64,000 nucleotides of DNA from Streptomyces sp. XY006. Lineage in GTDB: Bacteria; Actinomycetota; Actinomycetes; Streptomycetales; Streptomycetaceae. The stretch's first letter is position 1. Every line of letters starts with the position of its first letter. Both the position numbers and the translations under genes were made by a program. The DNA is taken from assembly GCF_002237655.1 (NCBI RefSeq), contig NZ_NOKT01000012.1, positions 1 to 64,000 of the forward strand, in the 5' to 3' direction. Under the pieces are notes generated by a model that saw only the letters and a program-made list of their open reading frames with translations, was not told where the DNA came from and searched no databases. Below are positions 8,265-20,181 of the stretch, one piece after another.

Positions 8265-9491
8265 ATGTCACAGCGCCCTGACCTCCAACAGCGCAGGGCC
8301 GTGCTGGAGCACGAGTGGTCGCGCTGGGTGCCGCGGCTGAGCGCCCAGGGCGCCCAGCCGGGTGGCACCGCGGCGCTGCGCCACGAGGTGACCGAGTCCT
8401 GGGCGCGTTCGCTGATCAGTGTGGATCCCGGCCGGGACAGCGCCCCGGTGACCGACGGGGGCCCGGTGCACCAGCGGTGGACGTCCTCGCCGCTGTACCG
8501 GCCGGTGACCGCGCTCGCCGGCGAACTGCGCAGCATCGCCGAGGACGCCGGGTTCGTCACGGCCGTCACGGACGAGTCCGGCACCATCCTGTGGACCTGC
8601 GGCGGGGCGACCATGCGCCGCCGCGCCGAGCGCGTCAACTTCGCGCCGGGCGGCCGCTGGGACGAGCAGGCCATGGGCACCAACGCCCTCTCCCTCGCCC
8701 TGCGCACCGGCCGCCCCAGCTCGGTCTTCTCGGCCGAGCACCTGGTGTCGGCGCTGCACGGCTGGGTCTGCTACTGCGCCCCGGTGCACGGCCCGGACGG
8801 CCGCGTGCTCGGCGTCCTGGACCTGTCCACCACCTGGGACCGCTCGCACCCGCTGGCCATGTCGACCGTACGGACGCTGGTGTCCACGATCGAGGCCCGG
8901 CTCGGCCCGGAGGCGGCCGCCCGCACGGGCCAGGTGCGGCTCACCTGCCTGGGCACCGAGCAGGCCACCCGCGAGGGCCGGCAACTTGCCCTGCGACCGC
9001 GCCAGTTGGAGATCCTCACGCTGCTCGCGCTCGAACCCGACGGCTTCGCGCCGGAGCGGCTGCGTGCCGCCCTGTACGGCGACCGGCCGGTCACCGCGTC
9101 CACCTTCAAGGCGGAGGTCTCCCATCTGCGCCGCGCCCTGGGCGGCGGCGTCTCGCCCCGCCGCTACGCCCTCACCGCCCCCGTGTCCTGCGACGCCGTG
9201 GACGTGCTGCGGGCGCTGGAACAGGGCGACACGGACACCGCCCTGCGGCTGTACGGCGGTCCACTGCTCCCCCGCTCCGAGGCCCCCGGCATCGAGGAGT
9301 GGCGCACGCGTCTGGACGTGGCCGTACGGGAGGCCGTGCTGGCGAGCGCGCGTCCGGAACACGCCCTGCGCTACGGCGAACGGGCGCCGTACGACGCGGA
9401 GATCCACGAGCACGCGCTGCGGCTGCTGGGCCCGGAGGACACCCGGAGGGCCATCGCGGCGGGTCGGCTGACGACGGCCCTGCGCGACTGA
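8265..9491 (+). CDS. GAF-domain transcriptional regulator of aldehyde dehydrogenase
   Basis: 408 residues. A GAF domain spans about 60-215 (AGFVTAVTDESGTILWTCGG, NFAPGGRWDEQAMGTNALSLAL, HGWVCYCAPVHGPDGRVLGVLDLS), resembling the sensor part of AcoR-type activators. In place of an AAA+/Fis module it has a winged helix at about 240-310 (RPRQLEILTLLAL, TFKAEVSHLRRALGG), followed by a short BTAD-like helical end. The GGGAGAGG Shine-Dalgarno precedes ATG 8265. It lies directly upstream of the aldehyde dehydrogenase on the same strand, 116 bp apart, which is the basis for its proposed target. The ligand is inferred to be an aldehyde, alcohol or acetoin-like compound. Confidence 0.85.
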   Translation: MSQRPDLQQRRAVLEHEWSRWVPRLSAQGAQPGGTAALRHEVTESWARSLISVDPGRDSAPVTDGGPVHQRWTSSPLYRPVTALAGELRSIAEDAGFVTAVTDESGTILWTCGGATMRRRAERVNFAPGGRWDEQAMGTNALSLALRTGRPSSVFSAEHLVSALHGWVCYCAPVHGPDGRVLGVLDLSTTWDRSHPLAMSTVRTLVSTIEARLGPEAAARTGQVRLTCLGTEQATREGRQLALRPRQLEILTLLALEPDGFAPERLRAALYGDRPVTASTFKAEVSHLRRALGGGVSPRRYALTAPVSCDAVDVLRALEQGDTDTALRLYGGPLLPRSEAPGIEEWRTRLDVAVREAVLASARPEHALRYGERAPYDAEIHEHALRLLGPEDTRRAIAAGRLTTALRD

Positions 9492-9519
9492 CGGCGCGGC
9501 GCCGGGGACGTCCCCGCCG

Positions 9520-9540
9520 GCGCCAACCTTGCGCCAACCT
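9520..9540. promoter_or_regulatory. 11-bp-phased direct repeat upstream of the aldehyde dehydrogenase
   Basis: GCGCCAACCT occurs at 9520-9529 and again at 9531-9540, one helical turn apart, 67 bp upstream of the dehydrogenase start. Phased direct repeats like this are typical of winged-helix activators of the OmpR/SARP type, matching the DNA-binding domain type of the upstream regulator. Confidence 0.5.
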
Positions 9541-9607
9541 GCCGGGAGCACAGTGAGGGCGTCACGACGGCGTGACCGTCACCCGCCCTGCCCCGAGGAG
9601 AGCCGCC

Positions 9608-11125
<1,518 letters not shown>

Positions 11126-11141
11126 GGGTTCGGACAGCCGT

Positions 11142-11183
11142 CCACGGAGGGGGGCCGGGGATGATCCCGGCTCCCCTCCGTGG
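11142..11183. terminator. bidirectional terminator between convergent genes
   Basis: Two 18-nt arms (11142-11159 and 11166-11183) pair with a single mismatch around a 6-nt loop, between the aldehyde dehydrogenase stop at 11125 and the stop of the leftward esterase at 11198. Confidence 0.85.
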
Positions 11184-11197
11184 TGCGGGGGAGGATG

Positions 11198-12526
11198 TCA
11201 CTGGAACTGTGCGAAGAACCTCCAGATCTCTGCTTTGGTCCAGGTCGTCACGCCGCTCTCGCCGGAGGAGCCGTCGACCGGGCCGGGGATGTGGCCTCCG
11301 TCGAACGCGGCCCACTGGACCGGGTATCCGGCACGGCAGCCCGAGTAGGCGGTGGTGACGTGCGTGCGGCTGCCCGCCGCGGGCTCACGCGGGTTCTGCG
11401 GGGTGCAGCCGTTGTTCGCGACGAACTTGTCGCGCAGGGACCGTCCCTGTGCGATGCCGAGGACGGAGTCGCCGGTGCCGTGGATCCCGAAGTAGGCGAT
11501 CGGCTGGGTACCGCCGTCGCATCCGCTGATCTGCGCGCCGGAGATGACCGCGACGGCCCGGAAGACGTGCGCCCGGCTGCAGGCGAGGGCGTAACTCATG
11601 CCGCCGCCCCAGCTGAAGCCCGTGGCGAACCGCTGGGCCGGGTTGACGCAGAGGCCGCTCTCGATGCGCCGGATCATGTCGTCGACGAAGGTGACGTCCT
11701 CACCGCCCGTGTTGGCCCAGCCGTTGCCCAGGCCCTGGGGGGCGACGAGGATGGCGCTGTTGTTCGACTGTTCCTGCTGGCCGTAGTAGGACCAGGCGCT
11801 GCCGCTCGTGCCGCCGGAGGCGACGTCGGTGGCGGTGCCGCCCCGCCAGTGGAAGGCGAAGATCAGCCGGTAGGGCCGGTTGTTGTCGTAGCCGGCCGGA
11901 ACCCTGAGGATGAAGCTGCGGCTCTTGCCGCCGCTCTGGATGGTGTGGGTACCGCTCGTCAGGGCCGGGGCGCTGCCGCATCCGCTTGCGCCCCCGGCCG
12001 ACAGCTTGACCATCTGCCACTGCTGGTTGGCGCCGCCCCAGTCGGTGTACTGCACGACGTTGCCGCCGTCGGCGGTGGAGGCGCCCTGCACCTCCACCGC
12101 CTTGCCGCTGGCGCGGTTGATCAGCCGGACGTGGCCCGCGTCGGAGTCGGCCAGTCGGAACTGCTGGTTGTTGCCGTTGTGGTCGGCCCACTGCTGGATC
12201 GTGGCGCCGTCCGCGGTGGAGGCGCCGGACACGTCGAGCACCTTGCCCGAGTGCCGGGCCTTGAGGCGGTAGTAGCCGCCGCCGGAGTCCACGAACTGCC
12301 ACTGCTGGTGGGCCCCGTCGCCGCGCGTCCACTGGCCGAGCCGCGCGCCGTCGGCGGTGGACGCGCCGGAGACCTCCAGCGCCTTGCCGCTGTTGCGATT
12401 GACCAGGGCATACCAGGCGCTGGTGTCCACCGTCGCCGCCTCGGCGGGCGCCGGGTTCACCGCGGTGAGCGTGCCGATCGCGAGGGTCGCCGCCACGACG
12501 GCGGCGATCCGGGACCACCAGGTCAT
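11198..12526 (-). CDS. secreted esterase of the PHB-depolymerase/feruloyl esterase fold with N-terminal CBM13-like module
   Basis: 442 residues. A signal peptide (about 1-30, cleavage near AEAATV) precedes a ricin-B/CBM13-like module (about 32-170) with three repeats, each having an NQQW/HQQW element. The catalytic alpha/beta-hydrolase domain (about 190-440) contains HTIQSGGKSRSFILRVP, FAFHWRGG and the nucleophile elbow GFSWGGGMS. This fold includes feruloyl esterases, acetylxylan esterases and LpqC-like PHB depolymerases. It lies 31 bp downstream of xlnA on the same strand, so it is probably cotranscribed and acts on acyl or feruloyl groups of xylan. The exact ester is not shown. Confidence 0.9.
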   Translation of the reverse strand: MTWWSRIAAVVAATLAIGTLTAVNPAPAEAATVDTSAWYALVNRNSGKALEVSGASTADGARLGQWTRGDGAHQQWQFVDSGGGYYRLKARHSGKVLDVSGASTADGATIQQWADHNGNNQQFRLADSDAGHVRLINRASGKAVEVQGASTADGGNVVQYTDWGGANQQWQMVKLSAGGASGCGSAPALTSGTHTIQSGGKSRSFILRVPAGYDNNRPYRLIFAFHWRGGTATDVASGGTSGSAWSYYGQQEQSNNSAILVAPQGLGNGWANTGGEDVTFVDDMIRRIESGLCVNPAQRFATGFSWGGGMSYALACSRAHVFRAVAVISGAQISGCDGGTQPIAYFGIHGTGDSVLGIAQGRSLRDKFVANNGCTPQNPREPAAGSRTHVTTAYSGCRAGYPVQWAAFDGGHIPGPVDGSSGESGVTTWTKAEIWRFFAQFQ

Positions 12527-12557
12527 CGATGCTCCTTCCGTGGGTGGACCGGCCGTG

Positions 12558-14413
<1,856 letters not shown>

Positions 14414-15883
14414 ATGTGGCATCGCCACCCGTCCCCGGTCCGTCTCAAACGCTTACTCGCCGTCCTGTCGCCCCTGCTGCTGGTGGCGGCCTTCCTCGGC
14501 GCCCAGCCCGCCGCGGCGGCCACCGTGGACCCCGACGCCTCGTACATCCTGGTCAATCGCAACAGCGGCAAAGCCCTGGACGTGTACAACATGGCGACCG
14601 GCGACGGCGCCCGCATCACCCAGTGGGCCCGTAACGACCAGGCCCAGCAGCAGTGGCAGTTCGTCGACGCCGGCGGCGGCTACTACCGCATCAAGTCCCG
14701 CCACTCCGGCAAGGTGCTGGACGTGCACAACTGGTCCACCGCGAACGGCGGTGCGATCGTCCAGTGGGCCGACCTGAACGCCACCAACCAGCACTGGCGG
14801 CTGGCCGACAGCGCGGACGGCTACGTGAGGCTCATTTCGCGCCACAGCAACAAGGCCCTCGAAGTACAGGGCGCCTCCACCGCCGACAACGCCAACGTCG
14901 TCCAGTACGACGACTGGGACGGCGCCAACCAGCAATGGCAGCTCGTCAAGGTCGGCGCCGGCAACCCCGGAACGTGCGACCTCCCGTCGGCCTACCGCTG
15001 GAGTTCGACGGGCGCGCTGGCGCAGCCCCGGTCCGGGTGGGTCTCGCTCAAGGACTTCACCGTCGCCCCCTACAACGGCAGGCAGCTCGTCTACGCGACC
15101 ACGCACGACACCGGGACGAGCTGGGGATCGATGAACTTCAGCCCGTTCACCAACTGGTCGGAGATGGCCTCGGCCGGCCAGAACGCGATGTCGTCCTCGA
15201 CCGTCGCACCCACGCTCTTCTACTTCGCACCGAAGAACATCTGGGTGCTCGCCTACCAGTGGGGCAGGACCGCCTTCTCCTACCGGACGTCGAGCGACCC
15301 CACCAACCCCAATGGCTGGTCGTCCGAGCAGCCGCTGTTCACCGGAAGCATCTCCGGCTCCGGAACCGGACCCATCGACCAGACGCTCATCGCCGACGGG
15401 TCGAACATGTATCTGTTCTTCGCCGGTGACAACGGCAAGATCTACCGGGCCAGCATGCCGATCGGGAACTTCCCGGGCAGCTTCGGCTCGACCTCCACCG
15501 TGGTCATGAGCGACACGACGAACAACCTGTTCGAAGCCCCGCAGGTCTACAAGCTGCAGGGCCAGAACCGCTACCTCATGATCGTCGAGGCGATCGGCGC
15601 GCAAGGCCACCGCTACTTCCGCTCGTTCACGGCCACCAGCCTGAACGGCTCGTGGACGCCCCAGGCCGCGACCGAGAGCAATCCCTTCGCCGGCAAGGCG
15701 AACAGCGGCGCCACCTGGACCAACGACATCAGCCACGGCGAACTGCTCCGCACCAGCCCCGACCAGACCATGACCGTCGACCCCTGCCGGCTGCAGCTGC
15801 TCTACCAGGGCCGCAGCCCCAACTCGGGCGGCGACTACGGCCTCCTGCCCTACCGTCCCGGGCTGCTGACACTGCAGCGCTGA
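14414..15883 (+). CDS. secreted alpha-L-arabinofuranosidase, GH62 with N-terminal CBM13-like module
   Basis: 489 residues. Signal peptide about 1-36 (cleavage near PAAAATV), CBM13-like module about 38-178, then a GH62 five-bladed propeller (about 185-489) with [29 protein letters not shown] and [20 protein letters not shown]. The order CBM13 then GH62, next to xlnA, matches the S. coelicolor SCO5931-SCO5932 arrangement as I recall it. It removes arabinose side chains from arabinoxylan. AGGAGG at 14401 suits ATG 14414 better than the in-frame GTG at 14411. A strong hairpin follows the gene. Confidence 0.94.
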   Translation: MWHRHPSPVRLKRLLAVLSPLLLVAAFLGAQPAAAATVDPDASYILVNRNSGKALDVYNMATGDGARITQWARNDQAQQQWQFVDAGGGYYRIKSRHSGKVLDVHNWSTANGGAIVQWADLNATNQHWRLADSADGYVRLISRHSNKALEVQGASTADNANVVQYDDWDGANQQWQLVKVGAGNPGTCDLPSAYRWSSTGALAQPRSGWVSLKDFTVAPYNGRQLVYATTHDTGTSWGSMNFSPFTNWSEMASAGQNAMSSSTVAPTLFYFAPKNIWVLAYQWGRTAFSYRTSSDPTNPNGWSSEQPLFTGSISGSGTGPIDQTLIADGSNMYLFFAGDNGKIYRASMPIGNFPGSFGSTSTVVMSDTTNNLFEAPQVYKLQGQNRYLMIVEAIGAQGHRYFRSFTATSLNGSWTPQAATESNPFAGKANSGATWTNDISHGELLRTSPDQTMTVDPCRLQLLYQGRSPNSGGDYGLLPYRPGLLTLQR

Positions 15884-15925
15884 CGGCAGGACCCGCGTCC
15901 GGCCCCGCTGCCGTACGCCGAGTGG

Positions 15926-15954
15926 GCGCCCCCGGGAGATGCTCCCGGGGGCGC
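15926..15954 (+). terminator. terminator after the arabinofuranosidase gene
   Basis: A perfect 13-bp stem (15926-15938 with 15942-15954) with a 3-nt ATG loop starts 43 bp after the GH62 stop. The sequence after it is A+T-rich but is also the promoter of the next gene. Confidence 0.88.
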
Positions 15955-15969
15955 TCGGCAATCAGTATT

Positions 15970-15999
15970 TTGACATAGGTTTCTTTTCATAGGTAACTT
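15970..15999 (+). promoter_or_regulatory. promoter of leaderless MarR gene with CATAGGT direct repeats
   Basis: A consensus -35 TTGACA (15970-15975) and -10 TAACTT (15994-15999) are separated by 18 bp. The GTG start at 16006 is then only 7 nt after the -10, so the transcript probably begins at or next to the start codon. Two copies of CATAGGT (15974-15980 and 15988-15994) lie between the -35 and -10, a likely autorepression site. Confidence 0.72.
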
Positions 16000-16005
16000 G
16001 GCGGC

Positions 16006-16485
16006 GTGACCGGAAGCAGTGAGGCTCGCGAGAGCCGGGACGTCGACCAGGTGGCCGCGGGCCTCGTGGCCGGCCTGCCCGCACTGAACCGGCAGCTCAA
16101 GCAGCTCATCGACCGGGACCTGCCCTATCCCAGGCTGCCCGAGCGGCAGTTGGACCTGCTGCAGTACGTCGCCGAGCACGACGGTGCCACCGTCCACAAG
16201 GCCGCCCACGCGCTGCGCATGATGCCGAACAACGTCAGCGCCCTGGTCACCCGCCTCACCGAGGCGGGCCTGCTGGAGCGGCACCAGGACGACGCCGACA
16301 AGCGCGTGGCGCATCTGCGCGTCACCGCGCTGGCGCGCCGGCGCATCGACGAGGTGCACACCCGCGCGGCGGCGCAGCTCGCCTCCGCGCTGCGCACCCT
16401 CACCGACGGCGACCTCGACGCCCTCGGCTCGGCCCTCGGCGCCCTCGGGTCGCTCACCCGGAGCCTGCGCGACCGGTCCGCCTGA
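16006..16485 (+). CDS. MarR-family transcriptional regulator
   Basis: 159 residues: helical dimerisation ends and a winged helix (about 45-115) with RQLDLLQYVAEHDGATVHKAAHALRMMPNNVSALVTRLTEAGLLER and wing DDADKRVAHLRVT. No Shine-Dalgarno precedes the GTG; the promoter position predicts a leaderless mRNA. It is followed 136 bp later, on the same strand, by a DHA2 multidrug-type exporter, the usual MarR-pump arrangement in which ligand release derepresses the pump. Confidence 0.93.
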   Translation: MTGSSEARESRDVDQVAAGLVAGLPALNRQLKQLIDRDLPYPRLPERQLDLLQYVAEHDGATVHKAAHALRMMPNNVSALVTRLTEAGLLERHQDDADKRVAHLRVTALARRRIDEVHTRAAAQLASALRTLTDGDLDALGSALGALGSLTRSLRDRSA

Positions 16486-16621
16486 CCCGTCCGGCTCCCC
16501 CTTCTCCACCGCCCCCGTCGCCACCGCGGCGGGGCCGGGCGTGCTGCCCCTTCGCGCGGCCCGCCCCTCCTGTCCACGCGCCCCACAGCGCGCGCCACCA
16601 CGTCCCGAGGACATCTCACCC

Positions 16622-18265
16622 GTGTCTGTCACCGCTGCCTCCCCAGCGCCCACCCCCGTGTCCGGCCCCCGCCCCGGCGGTCCGCGCGCCAACCCCTGGC
16701 TGACGCTGGTCGCCGTCGCCTTCGGCCTGTTCATGGTCGGCCTCGACGGTTCGGTGGTCTCGATCGCCAACGCCGAGATCGCCCGTGATCTGAACGCCAC
16801 CACCGCCGAGTTGCAGTGGGTCACCAACTCCTACCTGCTCGCCCTCGCCGCCACCCTCATCCTCGGCGGCAAGCTCGGCGACCGCTTCGGGCGCCGCACG
16901 CTCTACCTCGTCGGCGTCGTCGGGTTCACCCTCGCGTCCGTCGCGATCGGCCTCGCCGGGTCGATCGAGGGCGTCATCGCCTTCCGCGCCGTCCAGGGCG
17001 TCTTCGGCGCGATGCTCATGCCCAACACCCTCGCCCTGCTGCGTGCCGTGTTCCCGCCGGCGAAGTTCGGCATGGCGGTCGGCATCTGGGCGATGATCTC
17101 GTCCGTCTCCACCGCGCTCGGACCCATCGTCGGCGGACTGCTCGTCGAGCACGTCGACTGGGAGTCCGTCTTCTACATCAACGCCCCCATCGGCGTCATC
17201 GCGCTCGTCTTCAGCCTCATGGTCCTGCCGCAGTCGAGGAACGAGGCGGCCGCCGGCCAGAAGTTCGACGTCCCCGGCGTCGTGCTGCTCGCTCTCGGAC
17301 TGCTCGCCGTCGTCTTCGGCGTCGTCAAGGGCGAGACGTGGGGCTGGACTTCGGGCGGCACGCTCGGCGCGATCGCCGCGGGCCTCGTCGCCCTGGCGCT
17401 GTTCGGCTGGTTCGAGACCCGCGTCGCGCACCCGCTCCTGCCGATGCGCCTGTTCCGCAACCCGGCCCTGGCGATCGGCACCGTCGTCACCGCGCTGAAC
17501 TTCTTCATCCTGCTCGGCGTGATCTTCTTCGTGATGCTGTACCTGCAGAACGTCCGCGGCTTCACGCCGGTCGAGTCCGGTGTGCGCACCCTGCCGCTGA
17601 GTCTCGCCTCCATGGTGGCCTCGCCGCTCGGCGCGAAGCTCACGGAACGCTTCGGTCCGCGTCTGACGATGCCGCTGGGCATGGTGCTGCAGGCCGGAGC
17701 CGCGTTCTCGATGCTGGCGTGGAGCACCGACGCGTCGTACCACACCCTGTGGCCGCCGTTCATCGCGCTCGGTCTCGGTGTCGGCATGGTGATGTCCGCG
17801 TCGTCCGACGCGATCGTCGGCAACGCCCCGGTGCAGGACGGCGGTATCGCGGGCGGTCTGCAGGCCACCTCGCTCCAGGTCGGCGGGGCGCTCGGCACGT
17901 CGGTGCTCGTCTCCCTCATCAGCAGCCGCGTCGGCTCCACGCTCGGCGGCGCGCTGACCGACGCGGGCGTGCCGCACGGGGCCGCCGCCCGCTTCGAGGA
18001 GGCGAAGGACGCGGTCGCCATGGGCGTCGCCCCGGTCTCCGAGGCGATGCCGGCACAGCTCAGGGCCGCCGTGACCGAGGGCAGCCACACCGCCTTCATG
18101 AACGGTGTCCACACCGCCGTCCTCGTCACCGGTGTCCTCGCCCTCGCCGGCGCGGCCCTCGCGGCGCTGGGCCTGCGCGGCCGGAAGGACGGCCACGACG
18201 GGAGCGGCACGCCGGCGACGGACCCGGCCGCCGCCCGGACCTCCGTGGCTGCGACGGCCCCGTAG
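16622..18265 (+). CDS. MFS exporter, DHA2 (EmrB/QacA) family
   Basis: 547 residues with about 14 hydrophobic segments. Motif A GGKLGDRFGRRTLYLVG follows TM2, and the N-terminal LDGSVVSIANAEIARDL is the DHA2 equivalent of the usual LDxTVVNVALP. The C-terminal 30 residues are polar. It uses proton motive force to export drugs or metabolites. GTG 16622 is preferred because GAGGA lies upstream and the longer frame begins with a non-membrane Arg/Pro-rich stretch. Probably controlled by the MarR protein upstream. A hairpin terminator follows. Confidence 0.93.
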   Translation: MSVTAASPAPTPVSGPRPGGPRANPWLTLVAVAFGLFMVGLDGSVVSIANAEIARDLNATTAELQWVTNSYLLALAATLILGGKLGDRFGRRTLYLVGVVGFTLASVAIGLAGSIEGVIAFRAVQGVFGAMLMPNTLALLRAVFPPAKFGMAVGIWAMISSVSTALGPIVGGLLVEHVDWESVFYINAPIGVIALVFSLMVLPQSRNEAAAGQKFDVPGVVLLALGLLAVVFGVVKGETWGWTSGGTLGAIAAGLVALALFGWFETRVAHPLLPMRLFRNPALAIGTVVTALNFFILLGVIFFVMLYLQNVRGFTPVESGVRTLPLSLASMVASPLGAKLTERFGPRLTMPLGMVLQAGAAFSMLAWSTDASYHTLWPPFIALGLGVGMVMSASSDAIVGNAPVQDGGIAGGLQATSLQVGGALGTSVLVSLISSRVGSTLGGALTDAGVPHGAAARFEEAKDAVAMGVAPVSEAMPAQLRAAVTEGSHTAFMNGVHTAVLVTGVLALAGAALAALGLRGRKDGHDGSGTPATDPAAARTSVAATAP

Positions 18266-18289
18266 CCTCCGTCGCGCCGCAGCCTCAGT

Positions 18290-18340
18290 GGGCGCCACCG
18301 GGTACGCGGACGGCTTCGCCGCCGGGGCCCGGTGGCGCCC
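18290..18340 (+). terminator. terminator after the DHA2 exporter gene
   Basis: Perfect 13-bp arms GGGCGCCACCGGG (18290-18302) and CCCGGTGGCGCCC (18328-18340) enclose a small inner hairpin (CGGC-ttc-GCCG). It begins 25 bp after the stop codon. Confidence 0.85.
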
Positions 18341-18488
18341 ATCTCACGGGCGGCTCATAATAGTTGTATCCGCTTATCGCGAAAGTCGTCGATTTTCCCG
18401 CCGAGAACACCTCCATCGCCGGAAATCGCGAGCCGGCACAGGGACCTCGGAATTGGCCTGGGCAGGCAATTGAGACCGGAACAAGACG

Positions 18489-19346
18489 ATGACAGACCTC
18501 GGCTTCGTGGGCCCCAGCCGGCCCGCCAACGACTACAGATTCCTGAGTGTCACCGACGGCGACACCCCCAACATCGCCATGGCGATCCGCATGGTGTCCG
18601 TCGACACCCCGGAAAGCGAATTCGGCGGCGCCCCCGACACCGCCCAGGCCGCGCTGAACCGCACCCGGGCCCGGCTGCTGGACGGCACCTACGACGCGCT
18701 GCCGCAGGGCTTGCGTGACTATCTCGTCTCCCGGATCACCCCCGACGCGGCGAAGCGGCACCAGGCCGCGGGCAAGGCGGCGGCCGAGGCGCACGCGGAG
18801 ATGGTGGCCACGCGTCTGACCCGCCCCGACGGATCGCAGCGCAAGCTGGCCGTGATCGCCACGGGCGAGCTCGTCGAGAGCAACGGACGTCTTCTGGCGT
18901 ACACCGCGCCCTGGTTCAGCGGCGGTTCCGCCGATCCGCTGCCGCCGCGCGACGACCCGCGCCGGCGCACGTTCAACCTGGACATGGTGGCTCTCGGCTG
19001 GGCGGCCACCTTCGTCATCTACCCCTCCATCCCGTCCGCCGCCGACCTGAATCTGCTGCTGGACGAGGCCGAGGCGGCCTGGACCCAACAGCTGGGCGCC
19101 TGGGCGCAGTTCGGCGAGGATCTGCTGCTGGGGTACGAGTACCGGGCGTGCATCAAGCTCGGCGCCCGCGAGGTGACCGATCCGGCCAAGACCATCGGGC
19201 AGGCGTACCAGAGGGTGTGCGTGGACCTGCGGACGCTGACCGAAGTGGGCCTGTACGGCTACCACGACGTGCCGCCCCACCAGCGCCTGTGGATCTGGGA
19301 GAGCGACCTGGAGCAGGCGCGCGAGGACCTGCCGATCACACCCTGA
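18489..19346 (+). CDS. staphylococcal nuclease-like (thermonuclease family) protein, apparently cytosolic
   Basis: 285 residues. The N-terminal part contains the SNase signature VTDGDT then IRMVSVDTPES. By alignment D25, R34, D39, T40 and E42 match catalytic D21, R35, D40, T41 and E43 of the S. aureus enzyme, and R134 in NGRLLAY matches R87. Between E42 and R134 there are about 90 residues, against about 44 in the classical enzyme, so a helical insertion is present. The last 120 residues are an extra domain I do not recognise (YPSIPSAADLNLLLDEAEAAWTQ). No signal peptide is seen. The upstream 120 bp are relatively A+T-rich. Activity on nucleic acid is inferred from motifs. Confidence 0.78.
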   Translation: MTDLGFVGPSRPANDYRFLSVTDGDTPNIAMAIRMVSVDTPESEFGGAPDTAQAALNRTRARLLDGTYDALPQGLRDYLVSRITPDAAKRHQAAGKAAAEAHAEMVATRLTRPDGSQRKLAVIATGELVESNGRLLAYTAPWFSGGSADPLPPRDDPRRRTFNLDMVALGWAATFVIYPSIPSAADLNLLLDEAEAAWTQQLGAWAQFGEDLLLGYEYRACIKLGAREVTDPAKTIGQAYQRVCVDLRTLTEVGLYGYHDVPPHQRLWIWESDLEQAREDLPITP

Positions 19347-20019
19347 GCCTCTCACCCCCCGGTCCCGGCCGGCGCCACCAGCGCCGCGACGCCAGCGCGG
19401 CCAGCGCGGCGCCGGCGGCGTTGAGGAGGACGTCGTCCACGGAGGACACACGGTCCAGCCGCAGCACGTACTGGGCGCTCTCCACCAGGGCCGAGCAGCC
19501 CGCGCCGAGCGCGAGGATCCGCGGCACGGACGCCAGGGCCGCCCACCGCATCGGGGCGAAGAACCCCAGCGCCGCGAAGATCAGCAGGTTGCCCGCGATC
19601 CCGAGCGGCCCCATCGTGACGAGGTCCCGCAAGGGTACGAGGCTCACCCGGGCTGGGGCGGTGCCGGGGGCGGCGCCCGGCATCATGGTCATCCACACGA
19701 ACGGCACCGTCCCGTGGACCATGCCCACCTCGGCGAGCGAGGTCCGCCACGGCGAGGCGAGCCCGGCGGCCCGTCGGCGGCGGGCCAGCGCCCGGACGAC
19801 CGGCGCGGACAGCGGCAGCGCGACCAGCGTCATGAGCAGCACGCCGTTGAAGGTGTCGAAGCAGCCGTGCCACCGCCCGGCCGTGCACGCCGGAGCGGCC
19901 ATGAGGAGCGGCCGCCGCAGCACGAACGCGACACCCGCGAAGCCGAGGATCACCAGGCCCGGGACCACAACCTGGCGCGTACGGCGGAGTGCCGGGGACC
20001 GGAGCGTGTCGGTTTTCAT
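19336..20019 (-). CDS. VanZ-like membrane protein
   Basis: 227 residues with five or so hydrophobic segments (about 18-35, 55-75, 90-110, 130-155, 160-180). The VanZ-family core is recognisable in GPLGIAGNLLIFAALGFFAPM and LVESAQYVLRLDRVSSVDDVLLNAAGAALA, which carries the conserved E-x-x-Q and D-V-x-x-N-x-x-G elements. The ATG at 20019 is chosen because the long upstream frame is antisense to the VOC gene. It is convergent with the nuclease gene, with an 11-bp tail overlap. Family members affect teicoplanin resistance or phospholipid/acyl processes; the role here is unknown. Confidence 0.85.
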   Translation of the reverse strand: MKTDTLRSPALRRTRQVVVPGLVILGFAGVAFVLRRPLLMAAPACTAGRWHGCFDTFNGVLLMTLVALPLSAPVVRALARRRRAAGLASPWRTSLAEVGMVHGTVPFVWMTMMPGAAPGTAPARVSLVPLRDLVTMGPLGIAGNLLIFAALGFFAPMRWAALASVPRILALGAGCSALVESAQYVLRLDRVSSVDDVLLNAAGAALAALASRRWWRRPGPGGERLRV

Positions 20020-20066
20020 GCCCCCAGCGAAGACGGCGGACCGTTGCGACGGCGTATCCGCTTTTC

Positions 20067-20105
20067 GATACACCCGGGATACACCGTGATGCGCCGGGAT
20101 ACGCC
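20067..20105. promoter_or_regulatory. four helically phased GATRCRCC direct repeats
   Basis: GATACACC (20067-20074), GATACACC (20078-20085), GATGCGCC (20088-20095) and GATACGCC (20098-20105) repeat with 11, 10 and 10 bp spacing, so all lie on one face of the helix. A reversed GTATCC half-site precedes them at 20054. They sit between the divergent VanZ-like (start 20019) and VOC (start 20182) genes. Confidence 0.6.
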
Positions 20106-20181
20106 CGCCCATTTCAGGCGCGGCAACGTGCCTCCCCGATAAAGGAATTGAATGTCGAGGCCGCCTTGCTACGCTGACCCG

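Noticed and set aside
16616..18298. A 560-codon minus-strand frame
   Set aside because: It is antisense to the DHA2 exporter and very rich in Arg, Asp, Gly and His, typical of a reverse-strand shadow.
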